This document shows positions 35,033 through 45,084 of a stretch of DNA of 64,000 bases, piece by piece. The position numbers and the translations under genes are program-made. Location of the stretch: positions 1 through 64,000 of the forward strand of contig NZ_CANLSL010000009.1 in NCBI RefSeq assembly GCF_947493735.1, given 5' to 3'. The notes under the pieces are model-generated. The model did no database searches, was not told the origin of the DNA, and saw only the letters and a program-made list of their open reading frames with translations. Source of the DNA: an uncultured Acinetobacter sp. (GTDB taxonomy: Bacteria > Pseudomonadota > Gammaproteobacteria > Pseudomonadales > Moraxellaceae). Each line of letters starts with the position of its first letter. The first letter of the stretch is position 1.

Positions 35033-35679
35033 CTGACATGATGAATCAGGAAAAGTCGTCCGTGATAGACATTGATATTGCATTATCTTTTGGGCAGTTT
35101 CAGCTTGAGGCAAATTACCAGACAGACCAACAAGTATTAGGACTGTTTGGTGCATCGGGCTCTGGGAAAACCTCAATCTTGCATAGTGTGGCAGGCATTG
35201 TCACACCGCAAAAGGGTCGGATTCACATTCAAGAACAGTGCTTTTTTGATGCAAATCGAAAGATCAATCAATCGGTGCAACAGCGCCGTGTCGGTTTAGT
35301 CTTTCAAGATGCACAGCTCTTTCCACATTTCTCAGTAAAAAAGAATTTATTGTTTGGTTTTCAGCATATTGAATCATCACAGCGACATTTTCAGTTGGAT
35401 CAAGTGGTGGAATTATTGAAATTAGAGCATCTGTTAGAGCGTATGCCGATCAAACTCTCAGGCGGTGAAAAACAGCGTGTTGCGCTGGGTCGAGCGTTAT
35501 TGTATTCCCCGAATATTTTGCTACTGGATGAGCCATTGTCTGCGTTAGATACAGCGCATAAGCAGGAGATTATTCCGTTCTTTCAGCAGATTCGAGATCA
35601 GACCAAGATTCCGATGCTCTATGTCAGTCATGATATCAATGAAATTAAGCAACTGACGGATGAGGTGTGGTGTTTATAA
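35029..35679 (+). CDS. modC: Molybdate ABC transporter ATPase, short form
   Basis: 216 aa from the ATG at 35029 that overlaps the modB stop (ATGA). Walker A GASGSGKTS, signature LSGGEKQRVALGRAL and Walker B ILLLDEPLSALD are intact, followed by the H-loop VSHDI. It ends right after the nucleotide-binding domain: the roughly 130-residue C-terminal MOP/TOBE domain of E. coli ModC (352 aa) is absent. It powers molybdate import, presumably without that regulatory domain. Confidence 0.93.
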   Translation: MTDMMNQEKSSVIDIDIALSFGQFQLEANYQTDQQVLGLFGASGSGKTSILHSVAGIVTPQKGRIHIQEQCFFDANRKINQSVQQRRVGLVFQDAQLFPHFSVKKNLLFGFQHIESSQRHFQLDQVVELLKLEHLLERMPIKLSGGEKQRVALGRALLYSPNILLLDEPLSALDTAHKQEIIPFFQQIRDQTKIPMLYVSHDINEIKQLTDEVWCL

Positions 35680-35692
35680 ATTGATGGCTTAA

Positions 35693-36496
35693 TTAGCGAT
35701 GCTTTAATTTGACATACAAATGCTTGTGATCGCTATTGCTCGATGACTTTTCCATGACTTCAAATATTTCAGAATGTGCTTTCACTAAATCTCCTAGTTT
35801 CTTAAAACCATAGCTACGAGGGTCAAAGTCAATTTGTAAAAGTTTCCACTGTGAGCCTAATGAAGAAACAGAAATCCATTCGGTGTCATGATTATCAAAA
35901 ATTTGTTTGATTTTATCTAAGGGCAGGGCTGATATTGTTGAAGTTTCGATTGGCTGAGCCTTCGGCGTGTTATTGGGATTTACCACATCTTTTATTGGGC
36001 TTGGCTCTTTAATTATTGGTTCTTCTTCATAGCCTCTTAAGTTTTCGACGTATGTAAAATAGGAGCAAGCATTACGAAAGGCTTCGGGTGTTTGCTTTTT
36101 CCCAAAACCATAAACAATCGCTCCTTGCTCTTTGATACGAATTGCTAAAGCGGTGAAATCACTATCACTGGAAACAATGGCAAAACCATCAAATCGGTCT
36201 GTATAGAGTAAATCCATCGCATCAATGATCATTGCACCATCGGTTGCATTTTTACCTGTGGTATAGGCAAATTGTTGCATGGGTTTGATTGCCAAGCTAT
36301 TAATGGCTTGTTTCCAGCCACCATTTTGGCTGACAAAATTGCCATAAATGCGTTTGACTGTTGCTTCACCATATTTGGTAATTTCATTGAGAATATTTTC
36401 AATGTCTTTGGCAGATGCATTATCTGCATCAATGAGTACCGCAAGTTTTGCAGTACGTTCTTCGGTCAAATTAAATATCGTTTTTGAAGTTGCCAA
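35693..36496 (-). CDS. NYN-domain / OST-HTH (LOTUS) protein
   Basis: 267 aa. The N-terminal NYN (PIN-like) domain shows LIDADNASAKDIENIL (about 17-32), TDGAMIIDAMDLLY and FAIVSSDSDFTALAIRI, which contain the conserved acidic residues of these predicted RNases. A linker (about 165-200) leads to a C-terminal OST-HTH/LOTUS domain (about 200-262) expected to bind RNA. It is convergent with modC. Biological target unknown; related bacterial proteins are widespread and little characterised. Confidence 0.85.
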   Translation of the reverse strand: MATSKTIFNLTEERTAKLAVLIDADNASAKDIENILNEITKYGEATVKRIYGNFVSQNGGWKQAINSLAIKPMQQFAYTTGKNATDGAMIIDAMDLLYTDRFDGFAIVSSDSDFTALAIRIKEQGAIVYGFGKKQTPEAFRNACSYFTYVENLRGYEEEPIIKEPSPIKDVVNPNNTPKAQPIETSTISALPLDKIKQIFDNHDTEWISVSSLGSQWKLLQIDFDPRSYGFKKLGDLVKAHSEIFEVMEKSSSNSDHKHLYVKLKHR

Positions 36497-36557
36497 AATT
36501 ATTTCCTATTATTCAAATTTTCACAGTGATAAAAGATTTCTTTCAAACATCATACAC

Positions 36558-36923
36558 TTATTTATCTACAGCAGGTTGGATTAACTTTGAAAACGCCTCC
36601 ATCTCACCCTCAACACTTTGCTTCGCAATCGTCTGCATTTTTTGATATTTCTCGACAATTTCCAAACCAAATGCAGTGACTTGCGCACCACCACCATGCG
36701 AGCCACCCGTTTGCGTACTGACCAATGGCGAGATGAAATTACGATTCATGGTATCGACCAACTGCCAAGCACGACGATAGCTCATATTCATCTGCTTGGC
36801 GGCTTTGGAGATCGAACCTGTGGCGTGAATGGCTAGGAGTAGCTCAGCTTTGCCTGGTCCAAAAGCAATCTCAGCATCATTATAGATGCGAAGTTTGAGG
36901 CTGAGATGCGCTGATTGAGTCAC
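36558..36923 (-). CDS. modE: ModE-like molybdate regulator, DNA-binding domain only
   Basis: 121 aa. The winged-helix has LLLAIHATGSISKAAKQMNMSYRRAWQLVDTMN (about 28-60, shown in part by GSISKAAKQMNMSYRRAW) and TGGSHGGGAQVT, the wing typical of ModE. The C-terminal di-MOP molybdate-binding domains of E. coli ModE (262 aa) are absent. Probably controls modABC through the site at 33470, though how it senses molybdate is unclear. It lies 12 bp downstream of nadC on the same strand. Confidence 0.88.
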   Translation of the reverse strand: MTQSAHLSLKLRIYNDAEIAFGPGKAELLLAIHATGSISKAAKQMNMSYRRAWQLVDTMNRNFISPLVSTQTGGSHGGGAQVTAFGLEIVEKYQKMQTIAKQSVEGEMEAFSKLIQPAVDK

Positions 36924-36935
36924 CGGAATGACATT

Positions 36936-37850
<915 letters not shown>

Positions 37851-37950
37851 TTAAATATTGAAGCTAGACATAGATTTACACAGCACAAAACCACTAACTC
37901 AAGTAATATAGAAGGTAATGAATAAATTTCAATGTATATTTTAACGCTTT

Positions 37951-38514
37951 ATGACTGGACTGAAAATCGAACAAGGGCGGTTAAATATCGCTCGGCAGAT
38001 CGCTTCACCGAACTTTAATGCTCGTCCTGAGCAGACAGAGATTCGTCTGGTGGTGATTCATAATATTAGCTTGCCACCATCGCAGTTTGGCGGCGGTTAT
38101 ATCGAGCAATTCTTTCAAAATCAACTCGATCACGGCAAACACCCTTATTTTGAAACCATTCGTGGGATGCAAGTTTCAGCGCATTTATTAATATTGCGCA
38201 CTGGAGAGATTTTACAGTTTGTCAATTTTAACGATCGGGCTTGGCATGCAGGGCGTTCGAGCTATCTCGGGCAAGTGGAATGTAATGATTATTCTATCGG
38301 TATCGAGCTTGAGGGCAGTGATGACTTACCTTTTGAAGAGGTGCAATATCAGCAACTCAGCCAAGTGATCGTTGCGCTCGAATCTGCCTATCCCAAAACC
38401 AAACAGCATCTTGCAGGACATTCGGATATTGCACCGCAGCGTAAGACCGATCCAGGTGATTTTTTTGATTGGCAAAAGTTGCGTCAGCTTTTACAGCAGA
38501 CACGTTCTACATAA
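37951..38514 (+). CDS. ampD: 1,6-anhydro-N-acetylmuramyl-L-alanine amidase
   Basis: 187 aa (E. coli 183). Amidase_2 motifs: VVIHNISLPPSQFGGGYIEQFF (zinc His41 region), VSAHLLILRTGEI, FNDRAWHAGRSS, NDYSIGIELEGSD, and LAGHSDIAPQRKTDPGDFFDW (second His and Asp ligands). It recycles cell-wall muropeptides in the cytosol and in many species controls AmpC induction. Confidence 0.96.
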   Translation: MTGLKIEQGRLNIARQIASPNFNARPEQTEIRLVVIHNISLPPSQFGGGYIEQFFQNQLDHGKHPYFETIRGMQVSAHLLILRTGEILQFVNFNDRAWHAGRSSYLGQVECNDYSIGIELEGSDDLPFEEVQYQQLSQVIVALESAYPKTKQHLAGHSDIAPQRKTDPGDFFDWQKLRQLLQQTRST

Positions 38515-38598
38515 ATTCATTGGATTTACATGGTCTAGCACATGCAAATTCTAAAAATTCATCTACAATAAGCACTTTTGTGATTTGGGATAAAAACC

Positions 38599-40146
38599 AT
38601 GGCGCTATGGCGATCGACCGTCATTGTCAGTGCGATGACTATGTTGTCACGCATCTTAGGCTTGGTACGAGATATGGTCTTGCTCAATGTATTTGGCGCA
38701 GGCAAAGATTTCGATACCTTCGTGGTGGCGTTCCGTATCCCTAATTTCTTTCGGCGACTGTTTGCCGAAGGGGCATTTTCCCAAGCCTTTATTCCTGTAC
38801 TCACAGAATATAAAACCTCAAAAACACACGAAGAAGTACAGATTTTAGTTAGTCGTGTATTTGGCGGGTTACTGCTGATCATGAGTTTATTGACCATGGT
38901 GGCGATGGTGGCAGCGCCTGCAATTCTCTACGTCTATGCAGGTGGTTTTGCCGACGATCCTGAGAAATTTGCACAGCTCATTGATCTATTTCGCCTGACT
39001 TTTCCATACTTGCTATTTATGTCATTGACGGCATTTGCAGGAAGTATTTTGAATAGTTATGGCTCGTTTACCACACCTGCGTTTGCGCCTGTTTTGCTCA
39101 ATCTGAGTATGATTTTTGCGGCACTATTTTTAGCACCAAAAATGTATCCTGATCCTGCGATCATGTCATTGGGTTGGGGCGTGTTGATTGCAGGGGTATT
39201 ACAACTTGCCTTACAGCTCCCGCAGTTATGGCGTAAAAAATTGCTGATTCCACCGAAGCTCGATTTTAAGCATGAAGGTGTACAACGCATTTTAAAATTG
39301 ATGTTGCCTGCACTATTCGGTGTGTCGGTGACGCAGATCAATTTATTGCTCAATACCTTTTGGGCATCGCATATGCAAGATGGTTCAGTGTCGTGGTTAT
39401 ACACCGCAGAGCGTATGACCGAGTTGCCATTGGGCTTGATTGGTGTGGCGATTGGTACAGTGATTTTGCCCTCGCTCTCAAGTCGTCATGCTGAGCAAGA
39501 TGCCACAAAATTCCGTGCCATGATCGACTGGGCGGCAAAGGTCATTATCTTGGTCGGTGTGCCTGCCAGTATTGCACTCGGTATGCTTGCTACACCGATC
39601 ATTCAAACGCTGTTCCAACACGGTGAATTTACCCTACGTGATACGCAAATGACGGCTTTGGCGTTGCAATGTATGAGTGCTGGCGTGATTTCATTTATGT
39701 TGATTAAGGTTTTTGCACCAGGTTTTTTTGCACAGCAAGATACCAAAACGCCTGTGCGCATCGGTGTGATCACGGTATTTGCCAATATGTTCATCACCAT
39801 TGTTTTGCTTGGGATTTTCTATCTCATTGGGTGGAAAGAGCAACATATGGCGCTTGCACTGGCTTCTTCAGGCTCTGCTTTAGTGAATGCAGGTTTGCTG
39901 TATGTCGCATTGCATCGTCGGAATATTTATCGTTTTGAAGGGCATTGGAAAAAAACCATAATGCAGTTTTCCATCGCCAATATTGCCATGATCATTGCTT
40001 TATGGTTCGGTTTACAATGGTTTGACGGCGATGCAGGTGCTTGGATGCGCATTCTGATGCTTGCGCTACTGTGTATCGTTGGTGCAGCGACTTATGCGGT
40101 TGTGTTGTTATTGGTTGGATTTCGTCCTCGACACTTACGTCCTTAA
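38599..40146 (+). CDS. murJ: Lipid II flippase MurJ
   Basis: 515 aa, about fourteen membrane helices. The N-terminus (TMLSRILGLVRDMVLLNVFGAG) and NFFRRLFAEGAFSQAFIPVL are diagnostic of MurJ/MviN. It moves lipid II across the inner membrane for peptidoglycan assembly. It follows ampD (84 bp) and ends before a strong terminator. Confidence 0.97.
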   Translation: MALWRSTVIVSAMTMLSRILGLVRDMVLLNVFGAGKDFDTFVVAFRIPNFFRRLFAEGAFSQAFIPVLTEYKTSKTHEEVQILVSRVFGGLLLIMSLLTMVAMVAAPAILYVYAGGFADDPEKFAQLIDLFRLTFPYLLFMSLTAFAGSILNSYGSFTTPAFAPVLLNLSMIFAALFLAPKMYPDPAIMSLGWGVLIAGVLQLALQLPQLWRKKLLIPPKLDFKHEGVQRILKLMLPALFGVSVTQINLLLNTFWASHMQDGSVSWLYTAERMTELPLGLIGVAIGTVILPSLSSRHAEQDATKFRAMIDWAAKVIILVGVPASIALGMLATPIIQTLFQHGEFTLRDTQMTALALQCMSAGVISFMLIKVFAPGFFAQQDTKTPVRIGVITVFANMFITIVLLGIFYLIGWKEQHMALALASSGSALVNAGLLYVALHRRNIYRFEGHWKKTIMQFSIANIAMIIALWFGLQWFDGDAGAWMRILMLALLCIVGAATYAVVLLLVGFRPRHLRP

Positions 40147-40185
40147 ACAGCTATTTCACCTTAATTAAATGTTATATTCCATAAA

Positions 40186-40209
40186 AAAAGCTGTCCGAAG
40201 ACAGCTTTT
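40186..40209 (+). terminator. Rho-independent terminator after murJ
   Basis: AAAAGCTGTC / GACAGCTTTT perfect 10-bp stem, tetraloop CGAA. Confidence 0.85.
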
Positions 40210-40254
40210 GGAGGAAGGTAAATCGTTTTCTATTCCGATTTTTATTAGTAGATA

Positions 40255-40587
40255 CTAACTACCGAATAAGTTTTGGAAAAGATTGCTAAACTTCTTACTA
40301 CGAGAAACCACGCTGAGTTTTTGGTTATTGAGCTTAGCGAGTGCTTGGCTTTCTTCAGTCGATGGTTTTGATGCAGCAGACAACTTTGCGCTTTGGATCA
40401 TTTTATCCAGTGCAGTCAGTTGGCTCGCACCTTTCGCCGTTGCAGTGGTCTTTTTCGCATCTGCAACAGATTTGATAATCGACGCTTCTTGCTTAGGCGT
40501 TTGCGGTTGAATTTGAGCTGAGTGTGTATATGACGCGAAACCGACAGTCATGCTTAACATCAGCATTACCGATTTAACTTGCATCAC
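40255..40587 (-). CDS. Small exported protein (hypothetical)
   Basis: 110 aa. An N-terminal signal peptide (about 1-23, ending THSA) then an Ala/Lys/Ser-rich low-complexity region. No domain recognised. Convergent with murJ. Probably periplasmic. Confidence 0.65.
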   Translation of the reverse strand: MMQVKSVMLMLSMTVGFASYTHSAQIQPQTPKQEASIIKSVADAKKTTATAKGASQLTALDKMIQSAKLSAASKPSTEESQALAKLNNQKLSVVSRSKKFSNLFQNLFGS

Positions 40588-40828
40588 GGACTCCCCGATA
40601 GGCTATTGATTGTATCCACAATCGTTGTTGTAAATAATAAAATTCTCATTAATAACTAAAATACTATGCTTGATGACAGATTTCAAACTTTATTTATTAT
40701 TTTTGTTAAATGTATCACGATTTATGTTGATTTATCTGGGTATTTTCACAAATTATTTTGTAAACAAAAGGGTAGGAAGTGACAATTTTTGCGAATTGGG
40801 TGGGTGTTTATAATGAAAGACGAATGGA

Positions 40829-41422
40829 TTAGTTAAAGAAACGTACAATGATTGGCAACATACAAACTAATAATAACAGTGCAGAACTACGGTAGAGTTG
40901 CTCTTGGTTGATGCCTTTGAAGCGACCCGTCAGCAAGCGACTGCCGTAAAACATCCAAAATAAAGCCGATGGAATCAGTACCGCACTGAATAGCAACATG
41001 CTGATGGCATAGCTTTCGATGTTGGTCCACGTCGCATGCGGAAACACGCCTACTGAAAACAGCGCAGCTTTTGGATTCTTAAAGGTGGAATAAAATAATT
41101 GCATGGCTTTGATATTTTTATTGCGTTGACTATGTGCATGCAGATGTTTCATTTTCCACAGACGAAAAGCAAGCCAAAAGACATAGATCGCACTGGCAAA
41201 ATGGAGAATATCAATAAATAAAGGCCAAATATCATCGGTAAAAGCAACGATCAACCACCACAGTGCCATCGCATACATATAGCCAATCAACTCCGCAGGA
41301 ATCAAGCGCAGTGACTTTTGCATGCCGATTTGCTGTGCAGAACTCGCCAACAATGCGTTGGTTGGTCCAGGGATAATCATCACGGCAAACAGTGCAATAA
41401 GAATAAAGCTATATTCGATCAT
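40829..41422 (-). CDS. LysE/RhtB-family amino-acid exporter
   Basis: 197 aa with about five or six hydrophobic helices. The start IPGPTNALLASSAQQIGMQKSL matches the LysE/RhtB signature (PGP near residue 18-20), and FKNPKAALFSVGVFP the second conserved block. It exports amino acids or similar small molecules; specificity not evident. Confidence 0.85.
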   Translation of the reverse strand: MIEYSFILIALFAVMIIPGPTNALLASSAQQIGMQKSLRLIPAELIGYMYAMALWWLIVAFTDDIWPLFIDILHFASAIYVFWLAFRLWKMKHLHAHSQRNKNIKAMQLFYSTFKNPKAALFSVGVFPHATWTNIESYAISMLLFSAVLIPSALFWMFYGSRLLTGRFKGINQEQLYRSSALLLLVCMLPIIVRFFN

Positions 41423-41590
41423 AAAAGTGGTTCAATAGTCACAGGGATCTGTGAGGGACTTAGGAGAGCGTAAGTTAAACAATTATGATGCAATTCCCAA
41501 GCTAATATTGCTGAAAATTGCATCAAAATATGAGTTTGTAACTTGCACTATTTAGAAATAGTGTTGCATGACAATGTGTTGAGAATTTGC

Positions 41591-41980
41591 TTAATTGCTT
41601 GGGCGTGGATTTTGAATTGGACAATTTTTGAATTGTGCCGCTTGTGCGATTGCATCTTGCTGACCATAGAGTTTAGCAATTTCCGTACGTTTGCTGTTGC
41701 TCGATTGCCCCATATTCACAGAGATGTTCGGGCGAACGCCCCAACCGCCACCCCAGCCGCCGACACCAAGTCCGACACCAACGCCCATACCTGTACGCTT
41801 TTCAGGTTCAACACCGTCACTGACATATTTGCCGATACGTGCGTATTCGGTGTGGAGCTGTGCGCAGTTCCACGATTGATACTGCGTCGGTGAAACATAG
41901 GCGGGCTTTACTGGACCAGTTGCGCAAGCACCTAGTACAAGGCTTGAAGCCAATGCGGTTGCTAAAGTGAGTTTATTCAT
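41591..41980 (-). CDS. Gly-rich lipoprotein (hypothetical)
   Basis: 129 aa. Signal peptide with lipobox LVLGAC (Cys at about 19). The middle (about 64-86) is a Gly/Val/Trp-rich run similar to outer-membrane glycine-zipper segments; the C-terminus has an ASQF-like CP motif. The ATG overlaps the stop of the ParA-like gene by one base, so the two are co-transcribed. Function unknown. Confidence 0.7.
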   Translation of the reverse strand: MNKLTLATALASSLVLGACATGPVKPAYVSPTQYQSWNCAQLHTEYARIGKYVSDGVEPEKRTGMGVGVGLGVGGWGGGWGVRPNISVNMGQSSNSKRTEIAKLYGQQDAIAQAAQFKNCPIQNPRPSN

Positions 41981-42825
41981 TATTCACGCTCAATCTCGTC
42001 AAATAGTTGGCGGTAAGTCTGTGTCAGCTTGTGATCTGCAGCCAAGTGAATCAATGGTAGATTCTTCAAGTGGGACTCTTTCATCATCACAGATGGCGGT
42101 AGCATGGTGTCAAATACAGGCAGTTGATCCTGACGAAGCTGTGCCACGATTTCCTTTGGAAGTTTGGCTTGCGCTTGGAACTGATTGACAATCACGCCTT
42201 CCACAGTCAAGTCATCATTATGATCTTGACGAGTTTCTACAACATTTTCAAGTAGCGTTAATAGCGCACGGTGTGAGAATACGTCACAGTCGAATGGAAT
42301 CAAGACACGATTTGACGCAATCAACGCAGACAAGGTAAAGAAGTTAAAAGCAGGCGGTGTGTCGATATAGACACGATCGTATTGTGATGCGATTTTCTGC
42401 AAAGCATCACGTAGCTTATAAATTTTATGTTTAGATTCAAGCGCATGCTCTAGTGAGCCGAGTTCTGCACTGGATGGAATGACGTGCAAATTTGGAAACG
42501 GACTCTGATGAATCACTGCATCTAAGCCTTTGACTTTATTATTTAAGATCGAGCCAATCGCCGAGCCGAGAATGCCTTTTCCCTGCGGCTGAGCCACTAC
42601 TTCTTCAAAGAAATGATACATATTCGGGCTAAAGGTCGGCAGTTCCGCACCTGTGTTCAAGCTGTCATGGGCACTACCGAGAATGTATTGACTTGAGTTC
42701 GATTGTGGATCAAGGTCGATCACTAAAGTACGATAGCCCTGTGCGGCACTGATCGCTGCTAAGTTGACGGTAATGCTTGATTTGCCTACACCACCTTTTT
42801 GGTTAAATACAACGCGAGTTAGCAT
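41980..42825 (-). CDS. ParA/MinD-like ATPase
   Basis: 281 aa from the ATG at 42825, which has GGAG in front; a start at 42837 would add four residues. The deviant Walker A FNQKGGVGKSS (about 6-16) and the DLDPQSNSSQYIL block mark a ParA-type ATPase, with YIDTPPAFNFF as Walker B/switch. No ParB gene or centromere-like repeat is beside it, so it is unlikely to be the chromosome-partition ParA. It may position a protein complex. Co-transcribed with the lipoprotein at 41591. Confidence 0.88.
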   Translation of the reverse strand: MLTRVVFNQKGGVGKSSITVNLAAISAAQGYRTLVIDLDPQSNSSQYILGSAHDSLNTGAELPTFSPNMYHFFEEVVAQPQGKGILGSAIGSILNNKVKGLDAVIHQSPFPNLHVIPSSAELGSLEHALESKHKIYKLRDALQKIASQYDRVYIDTPPAFNFFTLSALIASNRVLIPFDCDVFSHRALLTLLENVVETRQDHNDDLTVEGVIVNQFQAQAKLPKEIVAQLRQDQLPVFDTMLPPSVMMKESHLKNLPLIHLAADHKLTQTYRQLFDEIERE

Positions 42826-42939
42826 GTTGTTCTCCATTCCTTCTTTTGGTTGTATCGAACCAATTCAAAAAACAAGTTAATAAAATCAGTCAAAAAATAT
42901 GTTAGTAATGACATCATTAAAAAACAATCTGTTCAAAAT

Positions 42940-43332
42940 TTAGCCGAGCTGTGGTTTGATCCCGATCAAAGCGAATAAGGCAAGAAATGCCACAATCGCA
43001 ATTACTAAGCCTGCTTGACGTTGCACCAATAAGCGCGCTGACTTACGACTAAATGCTTTGAATGATGCAGATAAAATCACCAAAAATAAAATGACTTTGG
43101 CATAAAACCACATTTCAACCTGAAATTGATTGTCCCAAAGCAGCCACAATCCCGACAAAATCAACACACTATAACTGAAATGTTGTAGTCCGACGATGAT
43201 CTTGTTGGACACAGTGCGTTCAACCGTCCACTTTTTTAAAATCAAAATCGGAAAAGCACGTACAATCAATAAAATAAACACCAAACTGGCAATCGACATG
43301 TGTATGATTTTAATCAATAGGTGCTGATCCAT
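42940..43332 (-). CDS. SirB2-family membrane protein
   Basis: 130 aa, four hydrophobic helices. HMSIASLVFILLIVRAFPIL, LQHFSYSVLILSGLWLL and the final region ALFALIGIKPQLG fit SirB2/InvB-like proteins. Function unknown. Confidence 0.8.
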   Translation of the reverse strand: MDQHLLIKIIHMSIASLVFILLIVRAFPILILKKWTVERTVSNKIIVGLQHFSYSVLILSGLWLLWDNQFQVEMWFYAKVILFLVILSASFKAFSRKSARLLVQRQAGLVIAIVAFLALFALIGIKPQLG

Positions 43333-43395
43333 AGTGGTTCTCTAGCTAAAACAGTGGCTTGAAATGAAAAATAAGAATAAAAAACTGAAATAAAG

Positions 43396-43713
43396 TTAAC
43401 TGCTTGCATGCTTTGGTGCGTGCGCACAATTTGGACTGTCAGGACGTTCACCTGTCCATTCATTCTGAGTATAGGCATGAATAGCTAAGGCGTGAATCTT
43501 GGAAGGCGCAAGTAAATCACCGACTAAGCTATATATCTTTTGATGGCGTTGAACCAAACGCAAACCTTGAAAAACATCACTGACGATGGTCACTTTAAAA
43601 TGACTTTCTTTACCAGGGAAATAACCACCATGACCTGAGGATTCATTCAAAATTTCCAAATGGATTGGTGAGCATTGTTGTAGTAATTCTTCAAGTTGAG
43701 TTTGCAGTTGCAT
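43396..43713 (-). CDS. BolA-family protein
   Basis: 105 aa. The core LEILNESSGHGG...ESHFKVTIVSDVFQGLRLVQRHQKIYSLVGD and IHALAIHAYTQNEW is the BolA fold with the conserved His (AIHA). BolA proteins pair with monothiol glutaredoxins in Fe-S handling and morphology control. Confidence 0.92.
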   Translation of the reverse strand: MQLQTQLEELLQQCSPIHLEILNESSGHGGYFPGKESHFKVTIVSDVFQGLRLVQRHQKIYSLVGDLLAPSKIHALAIHAYTQNEWTGERPDSPNCAHAPKHASS

Positions 43714-43829
43714 GAGGCGACCTTTAATTCAAATATAACGCAAAAACTTTGTACAAGTAGCAAGTACAAATATAGCATATTTCAAGCAAAGCGATGTTCT
43801 CTTAAAAACTCCTAGAATCGCTATCATAA

Positions 43830-43861
43830 AAAATACCGCATCATGGACGATGCGGTATTTT
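43830..43861 (-). terminator. Terminator after the M48 protease
   Basis: AAAATACCGCATC / GATGCGGTATTTT, perfect 13-bp stem with a 6-nt loop. Confidence 0.9.
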
Positions 43862-43885
43862 CATTATTGCTTAAATAAGTTGTGC

Positions 43886-44689
43886 TTAACGCTTGGCTTG
43901 TTGATACAGAGGCATCACTTTTGGCATTAAGGCTTGTAGATTTTGAATACGGTTCGATGGATTAGGGTGGGTACTCAAGAACTGTGGCGAGCTTCCGTTA
44001 CTTGCTGAAATCATCTTTTTCCATAGGCTAATTGAAGCATTTGGATTGTAACCTGCACGTGCCATCAGCTCTGTACCAAGCACATCGGCTTCAGACTCCT
44101 GCGTACGGTTATTCGGTAAGCTGATACCGATCTGACCGACCATCTGCGCAAGTTGCGCTTGACCTTCAGATAGACCAGTCGCTGCCGCTAAGATGCTTAA
44201 ACCTGCTTGCTGTGCGTACTGACGAGATACATTTTCACGACCATGTTCACGCAGTGCATGTGCCATCTCGTGACCCATGATCGCAGCGATTTCATCATCT
44301 GTGAGTTTTAGACGGTCGATGATGCCTGTGAAGAACATGATCTTACCACCCGGTGCACAGAAGGCATTTAGCTCATTGCTCTTGATCAAATTGACTTCCC
44401 ATTTCCAAGAAGAAGCTTCTGGACGAAGCACTTTTGCTTGTGGAATCAAACGGTTGGCAATGCGCTGTAAGCGTGCTTTTTGGGCGCTATTGGTGTTCAA
44501 TAAACCTTTTGCCTGTGCTTGCGCTTTCATTTGGTTGTAGCTTTGCGCAGATAAGGCATTGATCTCGCTGTCAGATACCAGTAGTAATTGTTTGCGGTCT
44601 ACACCCGTGGTACTTGTCGATGTTGAACTGGTACATCCTGTCACCGCCAAAGCACTTGCCAATACTGTTACGTTTAAAAACTTCTTCAT
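43886..44689 (-). CDS. M48-family zinc metalloprotease lipoprotein
   Basis: 267 aa. Lipobox AVTGC (Cys about 19), then the M48 site HEMAHALREHG (about 137-147; HExxH) with the third ligand in ESEADVLGTELMARAGYN (about 199-216). It resembles LoiP/YggG-type periplasmic proteases that handle damaged envelope proteins. Monocistronic with a strong terminator at 43830. Confidence 0.92.
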   Translation of the reverse strand: MKKFLNVTVLASALAVTGCTSSTSTSTTGVDRKQLLLVSDSEINALSAQSYNQMKAQAQAKGLLNTNSAQKARLQRIANRLIPQAKVLRPEASSWKWEVNLIKSNELNAFCAPGGKIMFFTGIIDRLKLTDDEIAAIMGHEMAHALREHGRENVSRQYAQQAGLSILAAATGLSEGQAQLAQMVGQIGISLPNNRTQESEADVLGTELMARAGYNPNASISLWKKMISASNGSSPQFLSTHPNPSNRIQNLQALMPKVMPLYQQAKR

Positions 44690-44867
44690 TGTTACTCCGA
44701 GATTTTTACTATTTCTAGACTCAGTGTATAACGATGATATTGCGAATTAAGTATAAAAATTGATAACGAGAGCCGACAACGTAGACAAAAGATGAATAAA
44801 CCTGATAACAAAGGATAAAGAAAAGATGAATAAATGTGCATTCGGCGATTCAGAAATCGAAAACTGC

Positions 44868-44895
44868 TTGACCAAAATCGCCAATGCGCTATGAT
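44868..44895 (+). promoter_or_regulatory. tRNA-Gly promoter
   Basis: TTGACC (44868-44873), 16-bp spacer, TATGAT (44890-44895), ending 10 bp before the tRNA. Confidence 0.7.
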
Positions 44896-44904
44896 GTGGC
44901 GCAT

Positions 44905-44980
<76 letters not shown>

Positions 44981-44997
44981 AATTTTGAAAGTTGTAT

Positions 44998-45029
44998 AAA
45001 AAGCTTGAACATTGATTCAAGCTTTTTTT
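44998..45029 (+). terminator. Terminator after tRNA-Gly
   Basis: AAAAGCTTGAA / TTCAAGCTTTT stem plus T-run. Confidence 0.9.
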
Positions 45030-45084
45030 ATGTCTACTATTTTTTCTTATTGTTAAAAAGTACAAACGAGCAAATATAGCAACG

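Noticed and set aside
41980..42825. Chromosome-partition parA
   Set aside because: No parB or parS-like repeats beside it, and the neighbouring gene is a lipoprotein.
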